DNA from: Aquihabitans sp. G128
GTDB taxonomy: Bacteria > Actinomycetota > Acidimicrobiia > Acidimicrobiales > Iamiaceae
Reading direction: 5' to 3'
Assembly: GCF_019048865.1 (NCBI RefSeq)
Contig: NZ_CP077604.1
Coordinates: 2,976,001 to 3,040,000 of the forward strand
Length of the DNA: 64,000 nt
The notes below the pieces were generated by a model that searched no databases, was not told the DNA's origin, and worked only from the letters and a program-made list of their open reading frames with translations. Each line of letters begins with the position of its first letter. Within the stretch, counting starts at the first letter, position 1. Positions 51,701 to 59,407 of the stretch are shown here, piece after piece. Both the position numbers and the translations under genes were made by a program.

Positions 51701-51903
51701 GCGGCATCGGCGGTGCCGGACTGGACGACGGTGCCGGCGGCGTCGAGCAGGTCGACGGTGGAGCCGGCCGGGTGGCCGTAGGTGTACACCTGCTCGACGC
51801 TGCCCCGAGCGGTGAACGTGGGGTCTGCGCCGGCAGGTGCGGATGCGGCCGACACCCCCACGGCAGACGCCAAGATGCACAACGCCACGATCGTCCGACG
51901 CAT
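48709..51903 (-). CDS. Secreted CocE/NonD-type (S15) hydrolase with Fn3-like and DUF4214 domains
   Basis: 1064 residues. ATG 51903 has GGGAGGGG upstream and starts a signal peptide (MRRTIVALCILASAVGVSAASAPAGA). A beta-rich N-domain precedes the alpha/beta hydrolase domain: VIVNYSGYDPSQPGD, VVVGVNMRGTGCSGG, nucleophile elbow MAGISYSGYSQL, and a candidate catalytic His in TNGVHVEPM. A jelly-roll X-Pro peptidase C-domain follows (VRVEIFPFAHVIRAGSRLRINVE), then an Fn3-like segment (TAVTAAVTDDDVKVTWTAP) and a C-terminal DUF4214-like region (DPVLRLYQAFLQQAPSPAGLNSW). It is probably an exported esterase, amidase or peptidase. The divergent TetR gene and an operator across its start likely control it. 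Confidence 0.87.
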   Translation of the reverse strand: MRRTIVALCILASAVGVSAASAPAGADPTFTARGSVEQVYTYGHPAGSTVDLLDAAGTVVQSGTADAAGAKLFRTVTAGSGYQVREGGETVGGLTVTTPAQHPADSWYAAEAAAHPLAAGFGYLTTRDGTDVSVNVTMPKDGSTGPWPVIVNYSGYDPSQPGDAPREAATYPYQGYVVVGVNMRGTGCSGGSFEFMETLQGLDGYDVIENLAHQSWSNGNVGMAGISYSGYSQLYVAATHPPHLDAIAPLSPYSDTYSGILYPGGILNNGFAYGWASERENNAKPAARPWVRTRINGGDTRCAANQVMRLQAKPLLERIRTTPFAEHEFDYLNTETFVNKIEVPTFLAAQWQDEQTGGSSANLVPFFAKSTKVFASFTNGVHVEPMAPSEIFESMVFMDLYVAKRVPHTSNLLYLGAPKELADLFKSSEYESSFGLPLNTWGNFSTYEAAKAYYESKPRVRIRWENGNVAGKEGLPLAPVTTRYANWPIDSITNEKLYLQPDGAATAATSTVPDTAARGAPSYTYDPTSKRTQTSSLGTEDQWAPHPAVAWDPLKEGNSLSFLTPAYPTQVAYAGQGSADLWLRSSAADTDLEVTLTEVRPDGQEVYIQSGWLRASHRKEDPSRSTELVPYQDHQAADAAPLPAGEFTKVRVEIFPFAHVIRAGSRLRINVEAPGGNQPFWAFQDLPGTSTNEIGHSVGHPSRVVLPRLPANQSPAVAAALPPCSLPGVTTQSVSLRNQPCRPYLPARVPTAVTAAVTDDDVKVTWTAPTIGAAPTGYTVSAVLGAGAPAGAVAPAPIEVAAGATQATFADQADGVPLAFRVQAHVAGASPQASDASLPVQVAPKGLRLFGTWPAFVRRQLTDFTGSAPAAWVTGDAKALAAGKPAGDYLASIRRGSDARTNVDPVLRLYQAFLQQAPSPAGLNSWLVKKRKGTSLTVLADGFATSSAFTARYGKLSNRAYVQRVFANTTGGAGPAATVDYLTKALDGKHLTRGAVMAIYSEGAAFKAVTQPKVDVAATYAAMLGRAPTAGELTATAARLASGTPLATVMDEVLRSTAYAARVH

Positions 51904-52000
51904 CGGAACCCCTCCCACAACGGAGCATTCGCTCCGCTTCTCCGCTGCGCAGTGTGGTGGCCGGCACGACCCCTTGTCGAGCCACCCCCGACGTGGCAGG

Positions 52001-52025
52001 GTAACAACTCCATGAGCACTGTTAC
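52001..52025. promoter_or_regulatory. Candidate TetR operator spanning the TetR start codon
   Basis: GTAACA (52001-52006) and TGTTAC (52020-52025) form an inverted repeat with a 13-bp spacer that contains the ATG at 52012. It fits autorepression and control of the divergent hydrolase gene, whose start is 98 bp away. Confidence 0.55.
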
Positions 52026-52674
52026 ATCGGTGGCCCGAGACGGCCGGAGCGGGCTGGCCGACGACCGCCGGGCGGCCGACCTCGACGGCGATCCCACCAC
52101 CGACCGCATCCTGGGCGCGGCCTACGAGCAGCTCCTGGCCTTCGGCCTCCGCCGGTCCAGCATCGAGGACATCGCCAAGCGGGCCGGCCTGGCCCGGGTC
52201 ACCGTCTACCGGCGCTTCGGCTCCAAGGACGAGCTCATCCGCGAGGTCCTGCTGCGCGAGGGCCGGCGCGTCTTCGCCGAGGTCGACGCCGCCGTCGCGT
52301 CGTTCGACGAGGCCGAGGACCAGCTGGTCGAGGGCTTCGTCGCCATCCTGCGCACCGCCCGGTCGCACCCGCTGCTGCAGCGGCTGCTCACCACCGAGGC
52401 CGAGGTCGCGGTGCCGTCGCTCACCACGCACGGGGCGCCCGTGGTGGCGCTCGGGCGCGAGTACCTGGCCGGCCACCTGCTCACCGCCCAGGAGCAGGGC
52501 CGCCTCGGCGCCGCCGACGTGCGGGCCGTGGCCGAGGTCCTGGTGCGGCTCACCCTGTCGTTCCTCCTCACGCCCGAGAGCGTCATCCCGCTCGCCACCG
52601 ACGACGACGCCCGGGCCTTCGCCCACGCCTTCGTGCTCCCCGCCCTCCTGCTGCCCACCGCCCCCACCTCCTGA
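52012..52674 (+). CDS. TetR-family transcriptional regulator
   Basis: 220 residues. TDRILGAAYEQLLAFGLRRSSIEDIAKRAGLARVTVYRRFGSKDELI (seen in short pieces) is a full TetR_N helix-turn-helix; ARVTVYRRFGSK is the recognition helix. The C-terminal domain is helical with SHPLLQRLLTTE, similar to regulators placed next to oxygenase or hydrolase genes. It is divergent from the CocE-type gene and 86 bp upstream of the MpaB-like gene in the same direction, so it may regulate both. Confidence 0.88.
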   Translation: MSTVTSVARDGRSGLADDRRAADLDGDPTTDRILGAAYEQLLAFGLRRSSIEDIAKRAGLARVTVYRRFGSKDELIREVLLREGRRVFAEVDAAVASFDEAEDQLVEGFVAILRTARSHPLLQRLLTTEAEVAVPSLTTHGAPVVALGREYLAGHLLTAQEQGRLGAADVRAVAEVLVRLTLSFLLTPESVIPLATDDDARAFAHAFVLPALLLPTAPTS

Positions 52675-52759
52675 CCCCGGCTCGAGCCCCGCCGGAACCA
52701 CCCGGACGGGGCGCACGGCCCCGCCTCGGACCCCTCGCCGCACCGCAGACTGGAACCGC

Positions 52760-53788
52760 ATGACCGCCACCACCCGCCCCCGTCCCACCGCCCCGGCCCG
52801 GCCCATCTCCCGGGCGGCGCTCGAGCTGCTGGCGCCCAAGCCGGTGTGGGTGCCGCCCAAGCCCAGCGCGGTGGAGCTGGCGGCGGGCATCGTGAGCGGG
52901 ACGGCGGCGGCCATCGCATCGCCCCTGCTGGTGAAGCCGCTCACCGCGGCGTTCGCCCCGCTCGGCACCGACCCCACCACCTACGAGGCCACCGAGGACG
53001 AGCTGGGCGACCCCGGCTGGTTCGGGCCCGACAGCGTGGCCTGGCGGGTGCACGCCGACCACTCGCTGCTCATCGCCGGGATCGCCGCGTTCACGCTGCA
53101 GACGCTGCACCCGCTGGCCATGGCCGGCGTGGCCGAGCACTCGGCCTTCGCCGATGACTTCCTGGGTCGCACCCGCCGCACCGGCGAGTTCGTGCAGGGC
53201 GTGGTCTACGGCTCCTCGAGCGAAGCCGAGCGCCTGTGCCGCATGGTGCGCAAGATCCACACCCGCGTCGTGGGCGTCGCCCCCGACGGCCGGCCCTACG
53301 CCGCCAACGACCCCGACCTCCTCGACTGGGTCCACATCTCGGAGTACCTGGCCATCGCCGCGGCCAACCGCCGCTTCGCCGTGCAGCCCATGAACCGCCG
53401 CGAGCTCGACCGCTACGTCGACGAGGTCGCCCGGGTGGGCCTCGGCACCGGTGTGGTCGACCCGCCCCGGGACTGGGTCGGCCTCAACGCCGCCCTCGAG
53501 CACCACAGACCCAACCTCGCCGTGGCCGAGTACGCCGCGGCCGGCGTGGCGTTCCTGGACGACCCGCCCATCCTCCCCGCCGCCGCCAAGCCGGTCTGGA
53601 AGGCGCTGTGGTCCGGCGCCGTCGCCTGCCTCCCGCCGGTGGCCCGCACGCTGCTGCGCCTCCCCGAGCCCACCACCCTCGAGCTGGCCCGCTGCCGCGT
53701 GGTCCTGCGCACCATCGGCTCCCTCGGCGACACCCCGCCCCGCCTCGCCGCCGCCCGCCGCCGCCTCGGCCTCCCACCCGAGGGCTGA
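52760..53788 (+). CDS. Oxygenase MpaB family protein (DUF2236, Lcp-like)
   Basis: 342 residues. DUF2236 features are present: DSVAWRVHADHSLLIAG, LQTLHPLAMAGVAEHS, and the characteristic R-x-VRKIHTRVVGVAPDG...YAANDPDLLDWVHISE, where the His and basic residues are expected near a b-type heme. Related proteins include latex-clearing protein and the fungal MpaB oxygenase, so oxidative cleavage of a hydrophobic substrate is possible. The substrate is unknown. ATG 52760 has a CAGACT box 8 nt upstream. The gene converges on the WYL regulator across a palindrome. Confidence 0.85.
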   Translation: MTATTRPRPTAPARPISRAALELLAPKPVWVPPKPSAVELAAGIVSGTAAAIASPLLVKPLTAAFAPLGTDPTTYEATEDELGDPGWFGPDSVAWRVHADHSLLIAGIAAFTLQTLHPLAMAGVAEHSAFADDFLGRTRRTGEFVQGVVYGSSSEAERLCRMVRKIHTRVVGVAPDGRPYAANDPDLLDWVHISEYLAIAAANRRFAVQPMNRRELDRYVDEVARVGLGTGVVDPPRDWVGLNAALEHHRPNLAVAEYAAAGVAFLDDPPILPAAAKPVWKALWSGAVACLPPVARTLLRLPEPTTLELARCRVVLRTIGSLGDTPPRLAAARRRLGLPPEG

Positions 53789-53821
53789 CGGACTCGCGCT
53801 GCCCCCCCGGTCGACCCACCG

Positions 53822-53874
53822 CCGAACTTGTCGCAGTTGTCGACCGGGGCGTCGTCCAACTGCGACGAGTTCGG
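53822..53874. repeat. Single 53-bp palindrome between convergent genes
   Basis: 18-nt arms CCGAACTTGTCGCAGTTG (53822-53839) and its complement with one mismatch (53857-53874) surround a 17-nt loop that itself can pair GAC/GTC. The end GAACTTG resembles the AACTTGTGGGC family. Confidence 0.8.
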
Positions 53875-53888
53875 GGTTTGGCTCGCGG

Positions 53889-54879
53889 TCAGGGGCGGTT
53901 GGCGGCGAGGAGGGCCTCGGCGTTGGCGGCGACGACGGCGCGGAGCTCGGGGGGGACCGAGGACCTCGATGGGGCAACCGAGGCTGGCGATCCAGCGGGC
54001 GACCTGGCGCACGGTGGGCCCGCCGGCGGTGACGATGGTGGCGCCGGGGCCGTCGGGCTCGTGGAGGCCGACGGTGCGGGGGATGACCTGCTGTGCAGCC
54101 TCCGCATCGAGGGGGAGGCGGAGCCGGGCCTGCACGGCGTAGGGGTCCACGCCCATGCCGCGCGACACGAGGTCGGCCGGGTCGGGCGGGTCGACCAGCT
54201 CCACCGGTTGCCGGGTGACGTGGACCTCGCCGATGCGGTCGACGCGGAGCGTGCGCCAGGCGTCGCGATCGACGACTCGGCACGCCAGGTACCAGCGGGG
54301 ACCCGACCGGACCAGGCGGTAGGGGTCGACCCGGCGCTCGTGCTCCTCGCCGTCGCGGGGCGTGTAGGTGAGGCGGACCCGCTCCCCCTGGCGGCAGGCC
54401 TGGGCCAGGGTGAAGAAGAGGCTGCCGGCCACCCGGTCCGGCGAGCGGCCCTGGAGGTCGACCACCGTCTCGTGCACCGAGCGGACCCGGGCGGCGAGCG
54501 GGGCGGGCAGCACCTGGTCGAGCTTGGTGAGGGCCGAGACGGTGGCGTCGTCGAGGCCGGCCACGCTGCCGTCGGCGGCCAGGCGCAGGCCCACCGCAAC
54601 CGCCACGGCCTCGTCGTCGGCGAAGAGCAGCGGCGGGAGGTTGGCGCCGCGGCCGAGGCGATAGCCGCCGTGCGGACCGGCCTCGGCGTCCACCGGGTAG
54701 CCGAGCTCGCGCAGGCGGGTGATGTCTCGGCGGACGGTGCGCGTGGTGACCTCCAGCCGCTCGGCCAGCTCCGGCGCCGACCACGTGGGCCGGGCCTGGA
54801 GGATGGAGAGCAGGCGCAGCAGGCGGGCCGAGGTGCCCAGCCCGCCGTCGTCGCTGCCCGTCGTCCGCCCTTCGGCCAT
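53889..54879 (-). CDS. WYL-domain transcriptional regulator (HTH_11), with single-base frameshift
   Basis: From ATG 54879: a winged helix (RLLRLLSILQARPTWSAPELAERLEVTTRTVRRDI, in part), then the WYL domain (RVRLTYTPRDGEEHERRVDPYRLVRSG, RWYLACRVVDRDAWRTLRVDRIGEV) and a WCX-like end. The last residues break after PIEVLGPP, and the true end ELRAVVAANAEALLAANRP is in the next frame. The cause is a run of seven G (53949-53955, + strand) where six are needed. The corrected length is 329 residues. It is likely a ligand-responsive regulator of the divergent DUF3224 gene, 63 bp away. Confidence 0.85.
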
Positions 54880-54929
54880 GGGTTCCAGTGTGGTCGACGA
54901 TGCGGACCGAAGCTGTCCGGGTTGGCCCG

Positions 54930-54935
54930 TACCGT
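54930..54935 (+). promoter_or_regulatory. -10-like box TACCGT of the DUF3224 gene
   Basis: TACCGT is 7 nt before ATG 54943. Confidence 0.5.
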
Positions 54936-54942
54936 CCTTGAC

Positions 54943-55362
54943 ATGACCTCCACCACCACCCGCACCGCCAACGCCACCATGTCGTTCTCGAAGTGGGACG
55001 AGGAGCCGGGGTGGGGCCCCGACGCCCCGCTCCCCCGCCTGGCCCAGGCCGACGTCGCCTTCGGCTACGAGGGCGACCTCGTGGCCCAGGGCTCGTGCCG
55101 GTACTCGCTGTCCTACGGCGCCGACGGACGGGGCACCGCCCTCGGGTTCGAGGCCATCGAGGGCTCGCTCGACGGCGTCGAGGGCGGGTTCGTCATCCGC
55201 CACGAGGCGGCCTTCACGCCCGACGGGGTGGAGCTCTCGTTCGCCATCGTCGAGGGCTCCGGCACCGGCGGCCTGGCCGGCATCGCCGGCTCGGGCAGGT
55301 CCACCGCCGACCACGGCTCGCAGTCCTCGCCGTGGTCCCTCACCTACGAGCTCCCGTCGTGA
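54943..55362 (+). CDS. DUF3224 family protein
   Basis: 139 residues forming a predicted beta-barrel: MSFSKWDEEPGWG, VAFGYEGDLVAQGSCRYSLSY, GFEAIEGSLDGVEGGFVIRHEA and VEGSGTGGLAGIAGSG. This succession is typical of DUF3224, whose members resemble allene-oxide-cyclase-like barrels with no assigned reaction. It is divergent from the WYL regulator, a common actinobacterial pairing. It is followed by a 358-bp gap (55363-55720) with two copies of a 30-bp repeat and no other recognised feature. Confidence 0.85.
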   Translation: MTSTTTRTANATMSFSKWDEEPGWGPDAPLPRLAQADVAFGYEGDLVAQGSCRYSLSYGADGRGTALGFEAIEGSLDGVEGGFVIRHEAAFTPDGVELSFAIVEGSGTGGLAGIAGSGRSTADHGSQSSPWSLTYELPS

Positions 55363-55405
55363 CGCGCCGCGCACCGGCCGGCGTGACCGGGGTCCGGTCC
55401 TCGGT

Positions 55406-55435
55406 GGTCGCTCGTGCCCACCTCGTAGCGACAAC
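55406..55435 (+). repeat. 30-bp dispersed repeat, copy 1
   Basis: Begins GGTCGCTCGTGCCCACC and ends AGCGACAAC, so TCGCT/AGCGA can pair. It is identical to 55568-55597 and matches 57534-57563 in inverted orientation at 27 of 30 positions. Confidence 0.85.
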
Positions 55436-55567
55436 TCGCTGGGCGAGCGGCCCACCGAACGCCGCCTCCGTCGCGGACGGGTCCGAGGCGTGCGACCGTC
55501 CGGGGCGCCTCGCGGCGACGCCAGAGCACCCGATGGACCCGACCCCCACGGCCGGGCCCGACGGGTT

Positions 55568-55597
55568 GGTCGCTCGTGCCCACCTCGTAGCGACAAC
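55568..55597 (+). repeat. 30-bp dispersed repeat, copy 2
   Basis: Identical over 30 bp to the copy at 55406, 162 bp downstream in the same intergenic region. Confidence 0.85.
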
Positions 55598-55720
55598 CTG
55601 CCGGACGGGCGGTCCGCTGACCGCGGCGACCGCCGTGCCGAGGCACGCGAACCCCGCGCCTGGGGCTCGGGCCGCCGCGGCGACGGACCGGGTCGACGAT
55701 GGAGCGGGAAGGATGCGGGC

Positions 55721-56848
55721 ATGAGCGACGCCATCGAGGTGACCCGGGAGCAGGCGCTGGCGTACCGGATCCAGGCCCAAGGCCTGGACCGGTCGACCGC
55801 GGAGGCGAAGGACCTGGACCTGTGGGACCTCGGCCTGCAGGACGCACCGGCCGGCTCCGCCCGCCTCTCGCTGGCCGCCCGGCTGCCGGGCGGGCTGGCC
55901 GACGTGCCCGACCTGACCGACGCCCGGTCGTGGACCTCGGTGTGGGCCACCCGGGGCGCGCCGATCGTGCTGCGGCACGGCGACGAGGCCCGCATCGCCG
56001 CCGCCCTCTGGCCCACCGACGACGCCGACGCCATCGGCCGCCTGGCCGGCAACGGCCAGCAGTTCCGCAAGCACGGCACCGACCCCATCGAGGCCATCCG
56101 GACCACCGCCAAGGCCCTGCGCGCCGCGGTGAAGGAGCCCACCACCAAGGGCAAGGTGTCGGAGAAGATCTCGCCCAAGCTTCCCGCCGAGCTCATCACC
56201 TGGTGCAAGGGGTGCCAGGCCCACCACCTGGGCGACCAGCTCATGCGGCTGGCCGGCCTGCCGGCCGGGCTGCGGCTGGTGCCCGATGCCAGCCCCGCCA
56301 CGCTGACCCCCATCGCCGGCTGGAAGGGGGCACCCCGCAAGACCGCCGGCCTCGACGCGCTGGTGCTCGCCTACCTGCACCTGCACGGTCCGGCGTCGGC
56401 TGCCGACGTGGCCGCCTACCTCGGCAACACGCAGAAGCCGGTGAAGGGGGCGTGGCCCGACGGGCTGGCGGCGGTGAGCGTCGACGGCCGCAAGGCCTGG
56501 ATCCCCGAGGACGACGTCGGCCGCCTCGAGCACCCCGACCGCACCGACGTGGTGCGCCTCCTCCCCCGCAGCGACCCCTGGCTCATGAGCAAGGACCGCG
56601 ACGTGATCGTGCCCGACAAGGCCGCCGCCAAGGTCCTCTGGCCCGCCATCGGCTGGCCCAGCGCCGTGCTCGCCGGCACCGAGGTCGTCGCCGCGTGGCG
56701 CACCAAGGCCACCGCCAAGCAGCTCACCCTGACCGTCCAGCCCTTCACCACGCTCACCAAGGCCGTGAAGGACCAGATCGCCGCCGAGTCGATCCACGTC
56801 GCCCAGGCCAAGGGCTTCCCCGAAGCCACCATCACCTACGACACCTGA
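55721..56848 (+). CDS. Winged-helix DNA-binding protein, AlkZ/YcaQ-type DNA glycosylase family
   Basis: 375 residues from ATG 55721 with GGGAAGGA 7 nt upstream. The N-terminus TREQALAYRIQAQGLDR carries a Q-x-Q motif (Q18, Q20) in the place where AlkZ-family glycosylases have their catalytic glutamines. LLAYL-type winged-helix stretches (LDALVLAYLHLHGPASAADVAAYLG) and a C-terminal LLPRSDPWLMSKDRD...VLWPAIGWPSAVLAGTEVVAAWR fit the HTH_42 family. Such enzymes remove alkylated or crosslinked bases, but many members are uncharacterised. No biosynthetic cluster is adjacent. Confidence 0.8.
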   Translation: MSDAIEVTREQALAYRIQAQGLDRSTAEAKDLDLWDLGLQDAPAGSARLSLAARLPGGLADVPDLTDARSWTSVWATRGAPIVLRHGDEARIAAALWPTDDADAIGRLAGNGQQFRKHGTDPIEAIRTTAKALRAAVKEPTTKGKVSEKISPKLPAELITWCKGCQAHHLGDQLMRLAGLPAGLRLVPDASPATLTPIAGWKGAPRKTAGLDALVLAYLHLHGPASAADVAAYLGNTQKPVKGAWPDGLAAVSVDGRKAWIPEDDVGRLEHPDRTDVVRLLPRSDPWLMSKDRDVIVPDKAAAKVLWPAIGWPSAVLAGTEVVAAWRTKATAKQLTLTVQPFTTLTKAVKDQIAAESIHVAQAKGFPEATITYDT

Positions 56849-56961
56849 CGCCGGGCCCCACCACTGAGCCGATCCGGCACCGCTGCAGACCGATTTGACC
56901 GGTTGGTCCACACTGTCGGGATGGGGAGGCAACGGCGGGCGAGCGGCGCAGGGGTCGACTC

Positions 56962-57483
56962 GTGACCCAGCGCCAGGATCTCGTGCAGCGGGCGCTGGCC
57001 GGCACCGACGAGTGGCACCGCGTCGTGGGCATCGCCGACCGGCTCGACCGGCACCTGCAGGAGCCGGCGGTGATGGACCGCCTGCTCACGGCCAACCAGC
57101 CGGGGCAGTCGAGCGGGCTGGTGCAAGCGACGTTCCTGCACGAGGCCATCGCCCTCGGCTTCCGCAGCGAGGCCAAGGGACTCTTCGCCGCCTACGAGTC
57201 GGGCCTACGTCCCGACTACCACCTGCCGATCGACGACACCGGCATCATCCTCGAGGTCGAGCGAGGCAAGACCACCATCAACAACATGGACCTCCTCGAC
57301 TTCTGGAAGTGCCACATCTGCGAGCACGCCGACTACCTCTTCCTGATGGTGCCGATCGAGCTCCGCCAGAACCCCACGATGAGCCCGCGCCGAGAGTTCG
57401 CCACGGTGGCCCGCCGACTGGCCACCTTCTTCCGACCGGGCAACGAGACCAACGTCCGCGGCCTCGTGCTGTTCGGCTACTGA
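56962..57483 (+). CDS. Conserved hypothetical protein, possible PD-(D/E)XK nuclease-like fold
   Basis: 173 residues from GTG 56962. The N-terminal half is helical (LVQRALAGTDEWHRVVGIADRL). The core IDDTGIILEVERGKTTINNM, then LLDFWKCHICEHADYLFLMVP, looks like a beta-hairpin carrying D...ExExxK followed by a helix and strand, the general outline of PD-(D/E)XK enzymes. Two cysteines (KCHIC) could bind metal. No exact family was recognised, and the catalytic assignment is tentative. It stands alone between the AlkZ-like gene and a secreted protein. TTTGACCGGTTGGTC upstream (56894-56908) contains a GACC/GGTC palindrome. Confidence 0.6.
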   Translation: MTQRQDLVQRALAGTDEWHRVVGIADRLDRHLQEPAVMDRLLTANQPGQSSGLVQATFLHEAIALGFRSEAKGLFAAYESGLRPDYHLPIDDTGIILEVERGKTTINNMDLLDFWKCHICEHADYLFLMVPIELRQNPTMSPRREFATVARRLATFFRPGNETNVRGLVLFGY

Positions 57484-57533
57484 CCGCATGGCCTGGCCGG
57501 TTTTGCCCCGGCCGACCAGGACCGTTGTCGCTG

Positions 57534-57563
57534 CGAGGTGGGCCCGAGCGATCTCGGTCGCTC
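57534..57563 (-). repeat. 30-bp dispersed repeat, inverted copy 3
   Basis: The reverse complement matches the copies at 55406 and 55568 at 27 of 30 positions. It lies between convergent genes. Confidence 0.75.
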
Positions 57564-57632
57564 CGAGGTCCGGCAGAGGGTCGGCGGTCAGGGCCTGGGT
57601 GGGGACGGGCCCTGACCGCCGGGAGGTGACCG

Positions 57633-58502
57633 TCAGTCGGCGACGGCTTGGGCCTGTTGGATCGTGAGGGTGAAGGTGGTGGTCCTCGGTACTGCGGGGA
57701 GGGTGCCGGCCTGGCCGTTGGTGGCGGTCCACGTGAGGGCCCAGTCGACGGTGACCTCCACGGTGAAGGTGCCGTTCCAGTCGAAGGCGTGGGCGCAGTC
57801 CGACGCCGACCAAGCGGCGTCGCGGCCCTCGACGTACGGGGTACCGCCACCGATGCAGTCGAACGAGGCGTTCTCGGTCGCCGCCTTCCCGGTGCCGCCG
57901 GAGACCTTGACGTGGGTGGTCTGCGGCGTGGCGTTGAGGGTGACCGACAGGCCCGGCACGGTGGCGGTGGTGGCCGCCGGCTGGGCGTTGGTGACCCAGA
58001 ACCACACCGGCACGCCGACCAGCTGGATCGCTCCGTTGCGGGGCGGCGACGTGCGCACCTCCGGCGTCGGCAGCACCAGCTGCTGCTGCGCCACGGCCAA
58101 CACCATCCCCGCCGTCGGCACCGGCGGATACGTCAGGAACGAGTCGCTCGACCCGTCATCGATCCGCTGGCAGACCATCCACCGCTTGGCCTTCGCCTTC
58201 TGGGCGGCCGTGTAGGTCTTGCTGTCCCACAGCGGCCGGCCGTTCACGGTCATCGTGCCGAGCCCCACCGGCAAGCTCAAGCACCCGTCGTACACCGGCT
58301 TCGACTTCTTCACCGACCGCCCCCCGCTGCCACCTCCCCCGGAGCCCGTCGCCGCCGTCGCCGTCCCGCCCGTCGCAGTGGAGCCAGCCGATGCTCCCGC
58401 CGTGTCGAGACCGGGGTCACTCGCTCGAGCCGGCGCAGCGCAAAGGGCAACAAGAAGGAGCGTCGCCGAGACGCAAGCTATTAGCCGCTTCACCGACCGC
58501 AT
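57633..58502 (-). CDS. Secreted protein of unknown function
   Basis: 289 residues from ATG 58502. The signal peptide (MRSVKRLIACVSATLLLVALCAAPARA) is followed by a low-complexity Thr/Gly/Ser stretch and then a beta-rich soluble region. Aromatic and cysteine positions include YDGCLSLP, RWMVCQR, SFDCIGGG and SASDCAHAFDW, suggesting two disulphides. The C-terminal VEVTVDWALTWTATNGQAG looks like an Ig-type strand pair. The family was not recognised. It overlaps the lipoprotein gene upstream by 13 bp, so the two are probably co-transcribed. Confidence 0.65.
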   Translation of the reverse strand: MRSVKRLIACVSATLLLVALCAAPARASDPGLDTAGASAGSTATGGTATAATGSGGGGSGGRSVKKSKPVYDGCLSLPVGLGTMTVNGRPLWDSKTYTAAQKAKAKRWMVCQRIDDGSSDSFLTYPPVPTAGMVLAVAQQQLVLPTPEVRTSPPRNGAIQLVGVPVWFWVTNAQPAATTATVPGLSVTLNATPQTTHVKVSGGTGKAATENASFDCIGGGTPYVEGRDAAWSASDCAHAFDWNGTFTVEVTVDWALTWTATNGQAGTLPAVPRTTTFTLTIQQAQAVAD

Positions 58503-59185
58503 CCCTTTCCGTCGGGCCACTCGCCGAGGAGCTGTTGAGAGCTGATACGCCAAAGGCCATCGCCGTAGGCCATCGAGGCACGGCTGTGTCGGCTGGCAAC
58601 TGCGTCATTCAGGACGGTGCCACCGGACGTCACCTGCCTCGTGTCGTCGACCAAGCAGAAGGTGACAAGGGCTTGCGCTGGGGTTTCGAGTCGGACCTTC
58701 TCGACAGCAGGTACCGGGGCCCGCCCGTCGCCCGGGAACTCGGCGTGAGCGTCCTTCTCGACGTATCCGCGGAGATTCTCCTGCGCCCTGCCAAGGCTCG
58801 TGCCAACGAAGGACCTCGACAAGGCGGGATCCTCGGGGTCCGGTCGTCCTGTGATCTCGAAGTAGACGGCGTGAGCCTTTAGGAACGCCGCTTTGACCTT
58901 GGCTTCGGGCGACTGGGGCTCGGTCGTCGTGGTGGTGGTGGACGAGTGGTCGGTCGTCGACGAGGTCGTGCCTCGTACAGCCGAGGTGGTCGTGGTCGAG
59001 GTGGGGGTGTGGTCGATGGTGGCGGTGGGGCCCTCGCTGGTGTCGTTCGAGCAACTGCTCACGAGGAGGGGGACGGCGAGGGCCGATGCCAGCAGGAGGT
59101 GGGCGGGGAGCCTGCGGCCGGACCGGGGCCGGGGCATCCGGCGTGGGTCGGTAGCGGGCCCGGGAGCGGCGGGAAGCACGGGCAT
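58490..59185 (-). CDS. Lipoprotein, tandem paralogue A
   Basis: 231 residues from ATG 59185 (CATACT box 7 nt upstream; ATG 59137 is an alternative). A basic region precedes LLLASALAVPLLVSSC, a lipobox, then a long Thr/Ser stretch and a soluble domain starting SPEAKVKAAFLKAHAVYFE. Conserved with the next gene are SPEA(K/R)V(K/R)A.FLKA, PDP.D, SLGR, APVP..EKV, VTFCLV, GLWRI and a final W.D..GC.R. The domain may be NTF2-like, but this is not certain. It is probably surface anchored. Confidence 0.75.
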   Translation of the reverse strand: MPVLPAAPGPATDPRRMPRPRSGRRLPAHLLLASALAVPLLVSSCSNDTSEGPTATIDHTPTSTTTTSAVRGTTSSTTDHSSTTTTTTEPQSPEAKVKAAFLKAHAVYFEITGRPDPEDPALSRSFVGTSLGRAQENLRGYVEKDAHAEFPGDGRAPVPAVEKVRLETPAQALVTFCLVDDTRQVTSGGTVLNDAVASRHSRASMAYGDGLWRISSQQLLGEWPDGKGCGR

Positions 59186-59192
59186 GGGGCCG

Positions 59193-59198
59193 AGTATG
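59193..59198 (-). promoter_or_regulatory. -10-like box CATACT of paralogue A
   Basis: CATACT is 7 nt before ATG 59185. The same box and flanking CCTTGAAGG sequence recur upstream of paralogue B. Confidence 0.5.
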
Positions 59199-59407
59199 CG
59201 AGCCCTAGCCCTTCAAGGCAACAGGATCATTTTCCGCCCTTGCCAGGTTTGTCAGGCAATGTCCGGTTCAGATGTCGCATGGACTTCGGACCCAGCGGAC
59301 CTGCGACCGCACGTGCCCCTCCACCCACCTTCCCAGACGTTCGCCCCTGCGGGGAGGCGGCCGCCGCTGGCCAGGGAGCACGACGAGCGATCAGCCGGTG
59401 AGGGCCT

